Shown here in pieces: positions 33,661-39,671 of a stretch of 39,671 nt of DNA. Source of the DNA: Bdellovibrionota bacterium. Its GTDB lineage: Bacteria > Bdellovibrionota > Bdellovibrionia > Bdellovibrionales > JAEYZS01. The position numbers were made by a program, and so were the translations under genes. Location: contig CAUJDY010000016.1 in NCBI GenBank assembly GCA_963169805.1, positions 1-39,671 on the forward strand. Reading direction: 5' to 3'. The notes beneath the pieces were generated by a model. The model did not search any database. It saw only the letters and a list, made by a program, of their open reading frames with translations, and was not told the DNA's origin. Each line of letters begins with the position of its first letter. The first letter of the stretch is position 1.

Positions 33661-34390
33661 AAGAGACTTTAACCAATTACGCCCTGTAAAAATCACTCCT
33701 AACCCAATAGCCTATCCTGAAGGAAGCGCTCTCATTGAAATGGGTGGAACACGAGTTCTGTGTACAGCGACAATTGAAGAGAATATTCCAAAGTGGCTGC
33801 AAAACTCTGGTAAGGGGTGGGTTAATGCAGAATATGGAATGCTCCCGAGGTCAACTCACACACGTATTCAAAGAGAAAAGGCTATGTCGAGCGGACGGAC
33901 CCAAGAAATTTCACGCCTATTGGGACGAAGCTTTCGAGCCATGACAGATTTAAGTCAAATGAAAGAGAAATCCATCATCATAGACTGTGATGTTTTGCAA
34001 GCTGATGGAGGAACACGAACCGCCGCAATAACGGGTGGATTTGTTGCTCTAGCTCTAGCTTTCAACAAAATGAAAACTCAAGGGTCTATAGAGACAATCC
34101 CACTTAAGGGTTATGTTGCAGCAGTGAGTGTTGGACTTAAAAAAGATCAAGTGTATCTCGATCTAAACTATGAAGAAGACTCTGCCATTGATACAGATAT
34201 GAATTTTGTTATGACATCGCAAAAAGCATTTGTTGAAATCCAAGGAACAGCAGAAAAAGAGCCTTTTACTAAAGCCCAAATGGACCAAATGACAGACTAT
34301 GCAACCCTTGGGTGCTTACATCTTTTTGAAAAACAGGCAGAAATTATTGGATCATTCTTTCCGCTAAATATTAATAATTCTCAACTCTAA
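33647..34390 (+). CDS. rph: Ribonuclease PH
   Basis: RNase PH is a phosphate-dependent 3'-5' exoribonuclease that trims tRNA 3' ends as a hexamer. [45 protein letters not shown] opens the protein, and [36 protein letters not shown] carries the phosphate-binding arginines. [22 protein letters not shown] and the C-terminal [13 protein letters not shown] segment are diagnostic. The ORF track began at an upstream TTG; the ATG at 33647 matches the family N-terminus and gives about 247 residues. The gene is coupled to the amidase (14-base overlap) and followed by rdgB, a common rph-rdgB neighbourhood. Confidence 0.96.
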   Translation: [247 protein letters not shown]

Positions 34391-34447
34391 ATACTGTTTT
34401 GATTGAGCACAGGCTCCAAAAAATCAATGCTAGAGAAGGACTTTTTT

Positions 34448-35032
34448 ATGGAAATTTGGATAGCAACAACAAATCAAGGTAAACTCAAAGAAATTAAAGC
34501 CTTGGTTCCCTCACACTTTGAAATCAAAAGCTTGCAGGACATGAGAGCATACACTCCCCCAGAAGAAACCGGCAAGACATTCGAAGAAAACGCCAGAATT
34601 AAAGCTAAGTCTCTGAAAGCAGTAAAGCCAAATGTGTGGATAATGGCGGAAGACTCTGGATTAGAAGTAAAAGGTCTGAATAACATGCCAGGTGTATTCT
34701 CAGCACGCTATGCAGGCGACAATGCACGTGATGTAGAAAACTGTGCGAAAGTTCTCAAAATGTTATCTATTCGCTCTCCCCTCCAAAGAGAAGCTCAGTT
34801 TAAGTGCGCTATGATCGTCTACTCTCCAGAAGGGACAGAAAGTCTTTATGAAGGTGTTATGAAAGGTCAAATAGCAAAAGATATGCGCGGCAAAGGTGGG
34901 TTTGGTTACGACACTGTCTTTATTCCAGAGGGTTCCGATAAAACTTTAGCAGAACTTGGAGATGCGGAAAAAAATAAAATTTCGCATAGAGCTCAAGCTC
35001 TGAAAAGTTTTTTAAGCTCTATCACTCAATAA
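34448..35032 (+). CDS. rdgB: dITP/XTP pyrophosphatase (RdgB/HAM1)
   Basis: This enzyme removes dITP, ITP and XTP from the nucleotide pool. WIATTNQGKLKEIKALV holds the nucleotide-binding T-x-N-x-x-K-x-x-E motif, EDSGLEVKGLNNMPGVFSARYAGDNA the family signature (SGL.V..L...PGV.SARY), and GKGGFGYDTVFIPEGSDKTLAELGDAEKNKISHRAQAL the C-terminal GFGYDP-like block. AGAAGGA sits 7 bases before the ATG at 34448, which is chosen over the non-ATG start at 34403; this gives 194 residues, the normal size. It ends directly against the convergent small secreted-protein gene. Confidence 0.96.
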   Translation: MEIWIATTNQGKLKEIKALVPSHFEIKSLQDMRAYTPPEETGKTFEENARIKAKSLKAVKPNVWIMAEDSGLEVKGLNNMPGVFSARYAGDNARDVENCAKVLKMLSIRSPLQREAQFKCAMIVYSPEGTESLYEGVMKGQIAKDMRGKGGFGYDTVFIPEGSDKTLAELGDAEKNKISHRAQALKSFLSSITQ

Positions 35033-35443
35033 TTATTTGATTTTTTTCTTGGGTGGTAATTTTTTAGGAACACCCTGCGGAGCGCGAGATTTTTTAGCTG
35101 CTTTTGATTGAGTTTTTTTCATCTTTTTTACTTTACTCTTTTTTGAGCCAGCAAGCTCTCGCCCAGTCACAACTTTAGCTTTAGCTGTTTTTGCCTGATA
35201 ATCTTTTTGAAGATCAACATAGGCCTTTCCACCCAAATCACCACGTTCAAATTTTTCCCACATATCATTTTTAGCTGCCGACGAAAAATTTTCTTGAGGA
35301 AGTTCAACCGCCTCATCAAAGCGTGAATTAGCAATAGGAAGAGTTTCATCTTCTACGACAAACGGATTGAGTGGATTTTGAGCATAGGCTTGCGCAAATT
35401 GAATCCATAATAGAAAGAATACAAAACATAAACACTTATTCAT
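35033..35443 (-). CDS. Small secreted basic protein, unknown function
   Basis: MNKCLCFVFFLLWIQFAQAYA^QNPLNPF is a Sec signal peptide. The mature part is about 115 residues: an acidic stretch (VEDETLPIANSRFDEAVELPQENF) and a strongly basic, low-complexity C-terminus (KKSKVKKMKKTQSKAAKKSRAPQGVPKKLPPKKKIK). Such tails bind polyanions such as nucleic acid, LPS or teichoic-like polymers, but no function can be given. The first methionine in the ORF track is a TTG, so the ATG at 35443 is used. The stop directly abuts the rdgB stop, and the gene is downstream of the nitrilase on the same strand. Confidence 0.65.
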   Translation of the reverse strand: MNKCLCFVFFLLWIQFAQAYAQNPLNPFVVEDETLPIANSRFDEAVELPQENFSSAAKNDMWEKFERGDLGGKAYVDLQKDYQAKTAKAKVVTGRELAGSKKSKVKKMKKTQSKAAKKSRAPQGVPKKLPPKKKIK

Positions 35444-35500
35444 CAAGTTCTTTTCGGCTGATTTGATTTGAGAATTCTTAGGACTTTGATAGAGAAGTGA

Positions 35501-36331
35501 TCAATCAAAGCGAACTTTTATTCTTCTGTGCTGTTTCATAGGAATTTGCATCCTCATCTTTAGAATTTCACTTTCTTGAAGCTCACAAATGACAACGCTA
35601 GGCCGACTGTCGTCGAGAATTTCCACGACTTTCGTCCCCCACGGTGAAACGACCATAGAATGACCATAGGTGTACTTCTGCTCTCCATGGTGGCCACCTT
35701 GAGCTGCTGCAACGATGTAGCACTGAGACTCAATGGCCCTCGCTCTCTGAAGTATCTCCCAGTGCATTTTTCCTGTTTCTTGTAAGAAAGCTGCAGGAGT
35801 CATGATAATATCCACGTGCTGTGTCTGATAGTAAAAGAAAAGCTCTGAAAACCTCAAATCATAGCAAATTGTGAGTCCTATTTTCCATCCATCAATTTCT
35901 ATAATATTTGGCTCTGAACCATGCTTGAACACACTGGATTCCGAAATTGGTTTTTTGTTCTCTAATTGTATGTCAAATAAATGCACTTTACGATACGGAA
36001 CACTGACTTCACCCGCAGGGCTAATAAGTACAGTTGCATTCCATTTTTCATTTTCGTAGATAAGTGGAGTAGCTCCTATGTGAAGATAGCATTTTTTTCT
36101 TTTGCAATAATCTTGAAATGGCTGCCAGAAATCAGATTCAAAATCTATATAGTGTACAGATTCGCTCTCATTTATTCTGAGGAAGAATGCATTTTCTGGA
36201 AGAGAAATTAGATCGACAGCCTCACCGATCTGATTCAGTAGGCTAAGAACATTTTTTTTATTGGTTGCAATATCATTATTTGAAATCAGCTGTACAAGAG
36301 CTACTCTTAGACTCTCTTTTTTTGAACTCAT
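35501..36331 (-). CDS. Nitrilase/omega-amidase family carbon-nitrogen hydrolase (Nit1-like)
   Basis: The Glu-Lys-Cys triad of the nitrilase superfamily is present: ISLPENAFF (Glu), YRKVHLFDI (Lys) and LTICYDLRFSELF (Cys). YRKVHLFDI and CYDLRF are typical of the Nit1/Nit2 branch, which includes deaminated-glutathione amidase and omega-amidase, so hydrolysis of an amide repair substrate is the best guess. The ORF track starts with a TTG at 36376; the ATG at 36331 overlaps the stop of the upstream small secreted-protein gene (TAATG), which indicates coupling and gives about 276 residues. Confidence 0.88.
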   Translation of the reverse strand: MSSKKESLRVALVQLISNNDIATNKKNVLSLLNQIGEAVDLISLPENAFFLRINESESVHYIDFESDFWQPFQDYCKRKKCYLHIGATPLIYENEKWNATVLISPAGEVSVPYRKVHLFDIQLENKKPISESSVFKHGSEPNIIEIDGWKIGLTICYDLRFSELFFYYQTQHVDIIMTPAAFLQETGKMHWEILQRARAIESQCYIVAAAQGGHHGEQKYTYGHSMVVSPWGTKVVEILDDSRPSVVICELQESEILKMRMQIPMKQHRRIKVRFD

Positions 36332-36621
36332 TATTGAGCTACTATTCTCTGCTCTGTTTTGTCTTTGCACTTCCAATCACTTCCTTCAAGATTCTTTTGA
36401 ACATTCTCTAAAATCTGGGTGCATCCTGCAAAATTTTTCCCCCATCCTACGCGCTCGGTTTTACCATACTTTGTGTACATTGTTTGGCAACCATTATCTG
36501 GGCCACCCGGAATGATTTCTAACATTCTGGCTTCGCCTTTGAACTTACAAATAACGTATTTGGAGTCTTCTGCATATGAAGAAATGCCTATCAAAAGGGT
36601 CAAGGCTATAATGAATTTCAT
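36331..36621 (-). CDS. Small secreted cysteine-containing protein, unknown function
   Basis: MKFIIALTLLIGISSYA^ED is a Sec signal peptide; the mature protein is about 79 residues with four cysteines (VICKFKGE, NGCQTMY, FAGCTQI, DWKCKDK), enough for two disulfide bonds in the periplasm. AGGA stands 8 bases before the ATG. No family was recognised. It is translated first and coupled (TAATG) to the cytoplasmic nitrilase, an odd pairing of a secreted and a cytoplasmic product. Confidence 0.7.
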   Translation of the reverse strand: MKFIIALTLLIGISSYAEDSKYVICKFKGEARMLEIIPGGPDNGCQTMYTKYGKTERVGWGKNFAGCTQILENVQKNLEGSDWKCKDKTEQRIVAQ

Positions 36622-36746
36622 ATAAACATCCTTGGTGTCGTCAACAATTTGGTGAGCTCAGTAATCGTATATATGTATTTCTACAGTAAATGCTTGAATA
36701 TATAAACAGTTTTTGATTATTTAAATAAAAATTAAGAAGTTTGTCC

Positions 36747-36787
36747 GGCCAACTAAGTTGCCCCAGACAGACCAAAGAGGGGCCAAC
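36747..36787 (+). promoter_or_regulatory. Candidate RBS-sequestering hairpin with competing upstream copy
   Basis: GTTGCCCC (36757-36764) can pair with GGGGCCAAC (36779-36787), forming 8 bp with one bulged C and a 14-base loop. This right arm contains most of the GAGGGG ribosome binding site and ends right at the ATG. GGCCAAC also occurs at 36747-36753, where it can pair with the same GTTGCC, so two mutually exclusive folds exist: one hides and one frees the start. No known riboswitch family was recognised. Confidence 0.4.
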
Positions 36788-37963
36788 ATGGAGATAAATA
36801 CAGATAGCTTAAAGAGTTCTGAAAATGGAGTCTTTCAAGCTACTCAAAAGTCTGTAGTAAATGATTGCGCCTACTCGATTCGTGAAGTGTTGAGCTCTAA
36901 AGATCTGAAAGTGTTTCTTAACTTACCAGATCTTGTCTACCCAAAGGGCTCTAAATACGTACGCCCTTTGAACTTCCATGTAAAAATGATGATTGGAAGA
37001 CTGAATACACCAAACAAGCATCTCTATATAGTTTATCATAAAGACCAACCAATTTTACGTGCGGGATTTAAAGTTCACTCTCATGCAAATAAAGAAGCTC
37101 TTCATTTTGGTTTTTTTGAGTGTCAAGAAGGACATCAAGGAGCTGTTAAACAACTTTTTCAATTTGCCCACTCTAAATATCCACATCTTCCTATACGAGG
37201 ACCGTTCCACTTCCGAATGGAAGATCCATACATTGGTATTTTGGCAGAGGGCTATGATATAGATCCTTATTTTTTAATGTCTTACAACCCTGCTTATTAT
37301 AATGAGTATTTAGAGCACGCTGGATTTCATAAGTTAATGGATCTTTTCACTTATCAAGTCAGAGCTGATAAAAAATATGACCCCATCATTACTGAAAATG
37401 CACAAAAAGCAAAAGAAAATGGATATGCAGTTCGCAAAGTCAACCGACATAAATTAAGAGACGAGGCCTTTGTAATTGCATCGATCTTTAATGATGCACT
37501 TTCGAAAAATTGGGGTTTTGAAGAATTTATTGAAAGCCAAGTTGATGAAATGGTTATGATGTTCAAATTTTTCTTAGATATGAACGCCATATATATTGCT
37601 CACAAAGATGGGAAAGATATTGGTTGTCTGCTTATGATTCCTAATTTTAATCACATGATCAAAAGCGCCCGTGGGAAAATAACTCCTGAATTAATTTATC
37701 GTTACTTCAGAAGATTTAAAGAACATAAAAACGAAATTCGTGGCTATGCACTTGGAGTGAAAAAAGAAGCTCACGGCCAGGGCATTGGAAGCCTCCTTGT
37801 AGATGAAGGATGGATGGACATGTATCTCAACCAAGGATATATGGACGGTGAAATTTCTTGGGTTCTTTCAAATAATGGACCTATGAACGAACTTTCTAAA
37901 GCAATGAACGGAAAACACAACAAGATCTATAGAATCTATGAGCGCCAGCCAACTAACGCTTAG
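36788..37963 (+). CDS. Large GNAT-fold acyltransferase next to SPT (candidate ceramide-forming N-acyltransferase)
   Basis: The protein has about 391 residues, with a C-terminal GNAT signature EIRGYALGVKKEAHGQGIGSLLVDEGW (acetyl/acyl-CoA-binding Q/R-x-x-G-x-G/A-like HGQGIGS) and ISWVLSNNGPMNELSKAMNGK...YRIYE at the end. The N-terminal half (HFGFFECQEG, IRGPFHFRMEDPYIGILAEGYD, MSYNPAYYNEYLEHAGFHK) looks like a second, degenerate GNAT-like unit, as in double-GNAT proteins. Located just before a serine-palmitoyltransferase-like gene, it may acylate the long-chain base, as the GNAT-fold bacterial ceramide synthase does in Caulobacter (inference). The ATG at 36788 has GAGGGG 5 bases upstream and replaces a TTG start in the ORF track. 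Confidence 0.75.
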   Translation: MEINTDSLKSSENGVFQATQKSVVNDCAYSIREVLSSKDLKVFLNLPDLVYPKGSKYVRPLNFHVKMMIGRLNTPNKHLYIVYHKDQPILRAGFKVHSHANKEALHFGFFECQEGHQGAVKQLFQFAHSKYPHLPIRGPFHFRMEDPYIGILAEGYDIDPYFLMSYNPAYYNEYLEHAGFHKLMDLFTYQVRADKKYDPIITENAQKAKENGYAVRKVNRHKLRDEAFVIASIFNDALSKNWGFEEFIESQVDEMVMMFKFFLDMNAIYIAHKDGKDIGCLLMIPNFNHMIKSARGKITPELIYRYFRRFKEHKNEIRGYALGVKKEAHGQGIGSLLVDEGWMDMYLNQGYMDGEISWVLSNNGPMNELSKAMNGKHNKIYRIYERQPTNA

Positions 37964-37991
37964 TATTATTTTAACTTGTTAGGATTGTGTT

Positions 37992-38063
37992 ATGAAAAAA
38001 CACTTTATTGAGCTGCGTGTTTCCAGCTATTTTAGTTATTTGGGGCTAACACAAGGGAGATAA
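37992..38063 (+). CDS. Candidate 23-residue micro-ORF (leader) before the SPT gene
   Basis: An ORF too short for the track, MKKHFIELRVSSYFSYLGLTQGR, has AGGA 7 bases before its ATG. Its stop codon TAA lies within the 8 bases between the GGGAG ribosome binding site of the next gene and its ATG. Ribosomes finishing it would sit on the SPT start region, so it could couple or tune SPT translation. No homology is claimed. Confidence 0.35.
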   Translation: MKKHFIELRVSSYFSYLGLTQGR

Positions 38064-38067
38064 TACG

Positions 38068-39339
38068 ATGGATTTGTTCAGAAAACTCAAAGGACTTCAA
38101 ATCGTAAAGATTATTAAGATGTCAGGGATGTATCCATTCTTCCGCACACTTCAAGGTTCAAAAGGTAATAATGTTATTCACAATAACCAGCAACTTGTGA
38201 TGATGGGTTCAAACAACTATCTGGGGCTGACTCATGATACACGTGTGATTGAAGCTGCTGTTGAAGCTGTCCGAAAATGGGGAACCGGTTGTACAGGATC
38301 TCGATTTTTAAATGGTAATTTGGAAATTCATGAACAACTTGAAAAAGAACTAGCTGAATTTTTTGGTTACGAAGCCTCTATTGTTTATGCAACAGGTTTT
38401 ATGGCCAATCAGGGAGCCATCACTGCTCTTGTTGGTGAAAATGATTACATTTTTTCTGATGAAGAAAATCACGCCTGCATTATTGAAGGTTGCAAATTAA
38501 CTCGCGGGCAAGTTCTCGTGTATAAGCACAACAATATGGAACATTTAGAACAACTCCTTCAATCTGTTCCGTTAGATGCAGGTAAGCTCATCATTTCAGA
38601 CGGTGTATTCTCTATGACTGGTCGACTTGCAAATTATGACAAGATCCATGCATTAGCGCAAAAATACAATGCAAAGACATATGTTGATGATGCACACGGA
38701 GCTGGAACAATTGGAACAGGCGGAAGAGGTACTGCAGATCATTTTAACCTAAAGCCTGATATCTTAATGGGTACATTTTCTAAATCTTTTGCTTCTCAAG
38801 GCGGCTATGTCTGCGGATCTCAAGAGCTTATAGAATGGCTAAGACACAAATCCAGAACATTTATGTTTTCAGCAGCACTAGCACCAGCCTCGGCTGCATC
38901 TGCACTCAAAGTTCTACAGATCTTAAAGGAAGAACCTCAGATTGTTGATCGCGTAAGAGAGAATGCAGCTTATCTTAAGAATGCTTTTGAAAATGCTGGG
39001 CTTGATACTATGAATACGCAAACATGCGTGGTACCTGTTTTTATTGGTGCAGACGAGGGAGCTCTTTATATTTGTCAGCAGCTTCTTGAAAAAGGAATTT
39101 TTACAACCCCGGTTGTGTATCCTGCCGTTCCAAAGGGTCAAGCCGTTATTCGTTGCTCAGTGATGGCTACACATACTCGTGAAGAGTTAGATAAAGCAAT
39201 TGCAGCTTTTGTAGCTCTAGTTGATATTGTTAAAGAATCCAACCAAATGGCTTCTAGTGATACAGCAATGGCAGATATGTTAGATAGTACAGACGATATT
39301 TCTTTTGAAAATCTGTCTAATCAAGAAGCCTCAAGATGA
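38068..39339 (+). CDS. Serine palmitoyltransferase-type alpha-oxoamine synthase
   Basis: This PLP enzyme condenses an amino acid with an acyl-CoA. SNNYLGLTHDTRVIEAA, GTGCTGSRFLNGNLEIHEQLE, the cofactor-stacking His135 (ENHACIIEG), VDDAHGAG (Asp207, His210) and Lys239 in GTFSKSFASQGG (PLP Schiff base) are all in place. GCTGSRFLNG and GTFSKS.AS.GG resemble bacterial serine palmitoyltransferases (Sphingobacterium type) more than glycine acetyltransferase or BioF. It has 423 residues, with an extra acidic ~35-residue C-terminal tail (DTAMADMLDSTDDISFENL). It is expected to make 3-ketosphinganine in the cytoplasm. The next gene overlaps its stop by ATGA. Confidence 0.82.
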   Translation: MDLFRKLKGLQIVKIIKMSGMYPFFRTLQGSKGNNVIHNNQQLVMMGSNNYLGLTHDTRVIEAAVEAVRKWGTGCTGSRFLNGNLEIHEQLEKELAEFFGYEASIVYATGFMANQGAITALVGENDYIFSDEENHACIIEGCKLTRGQVLVYKHNNMEHLEQLLQSVPLDAGKLIISDGVFSMTGRLANYDKIHALAQKYNAKTYVDDAHGAGTIGTGGRGTADHFNLKPDILMGTFSKSFASQGGYVCGSQELIEWLRHKSRTFMFSAALAPASAASALKVLQILKEEPQIVDRVRENAAYLKNAFENAGLDTMNTQTCVVPVFIGADEGALYICQQLLEKGIFTTPVVYPAVPKGQAVIRCSVMATHTREELDKAIAAFVALVDIVKESNQMASSDTAMADMLDSTDDISFENLSNQEASR

Positions 39340-39671
39340 TTCATTTTTTTATTTTAGCTTTTCTTTTTGCAAACATTTTGTTTGCAAATGAGAGCGTTCA
39401 TACGCAACTACAAAAAAATATGGGGCAAAAGCTCGACCAACTTGTTGATGCTGAAAAATTTAAAAACTTTATAAAAGAAAACCCAGATTACTTTCCCGGA
39501 GTTTCTGCAAAAAAACCAACCTCTCTAGTCGTAAAAAGAGAAGAGTGGGTAATAGATGATGAAAAGTACCCACTTTCAAATGGCTATAGGCAAATTTACA
39601 TTGAGGGCAATCCTCAAGCACTAAAAGACCTATGGACAACTCCTGAACTCTTTCCCCAAGTTTATCAGCTC
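39336..39671 (+). CDS. Exported protein, possibly START/SRPBCC-like (C-terminus off the window)
   Basis: This ORF is absent from the track because it runs off the right edge. It begins MIHFFILAFLFANILFA^NESVHTQLQ, a Sec signal peptide, and continues through EEWVIDDEKYPLSNGYRQIYIEGNPQALKDLWTTPELFPQVYQL. The last segment recalls the start of a lipid-binding START/SRPBCC domain (xRxIxxxPEALWDLxTDPELFP-like), but the rest is missing, so this is tentative. Its ATG overlaps the SPT stop (ATGA), so it belongs to the same operon and may handle the lipid product in the periplasm (inference). Confidence 0.65.
   Translation, partial: MIHFFILAFLFANILFANESVHTQLQKNMGQKLDQLVDAEKFKNFIKENPDYFPGVSAKKPTSLVVKREEWVIDDEKYPLSNGYRQIYIEGNPQALKDLWTTPELFPQVYQL

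Overview
The window is an AT-rich (high-30s % GC by eye) stretch of a Gram-negative chromosome. It is packed with housekeeping genes on both strands, and many are joined by 1-4 nt ATGA or TAATG overlaps. LpxD, lipoprotein signal peptides and a periplasmic amidase show a didermic cell. Three things suggest a member of the Bdellovibrionota or a neighbouring former deltaproteobacterial lineage: the 'HIDSGKTT' mitochondrial/spd-type EF-G, a serine-palmitoyltransferase-type enzyme (known in Bacteriovorax stolpii), and several small secreted proteins I do not recognise. This placement is inference. No tRNA, rRNA, CRISPR array, prophage or intact insertion sequence was seen.

Layout. 1-2.8 kb: a partial acetyltransferase diverging from a histidine phosphatase - galE - glycosyltransferase operon (surface sugar work). 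2.8-7.9 kb, minus strand: a five-gene overlapping operon recQ (short form) - aat - srkA - radical SAM/SPASM - MFS transporter. 8.2-13.2 kb, plus strand: fusA with a clear terminator, then an outer-membrane-type lipoprotein - CNNM/CBS - cutA chain and an HD-like protein, closed by an inverted-repeat element. 13.4-22.7 kb: a possible HPF-like small protein, then minus-strand genes: methyltransferase, E1 beta and E1 alpha of a branched-chain-type 2-oxoacid dehydrogenase, prc, a HAD-like protein and topA. A 37-bp perfect palindrome separates prc from E1 alpha, and a 120-bp inverted-repeat element separates topA from the HAD-like gene. 22.8-28.6 kb: a HAD-IIB phosphatase, a lipoprotein, a secreted HExxH protein, tex, infA (apparently leaderless) and a lysine-rich protein. 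28.7-36.6 kb: lpxD-metG, cdd, a THUMP methyltransferase, an amidase-rph-rdgB run, a small secreted protein, and a nitrilase coupled to another small secreted protein. 36.8-39.7 kb: a GNAT-fold protein, a 23-codon micro-ORF, a serine-palmitoyltransferase-like enzyme and the start of a secreted protein.

The most distinctive region is the right end. The SPT-like enzyme, the large GNAT protein (a candidate ceramide-forming N-acyltransferase) and the overlapping exported protein look like a sphingolipid-type module. Its first gene is preceded by a hairpin that can hide the ribosome binding site and by a competing upstream copy of the same sequence. Other points of interest are the three unrelated inverted-repeat elements, the prc promoter with two GTTAAC sites 30 bp apart, and the leaderless infA promoter. 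Many start codons were moved inward from the ORF track because it used TTG/GTG or ignored a better ribosome binding site; each case is explained in its entry.
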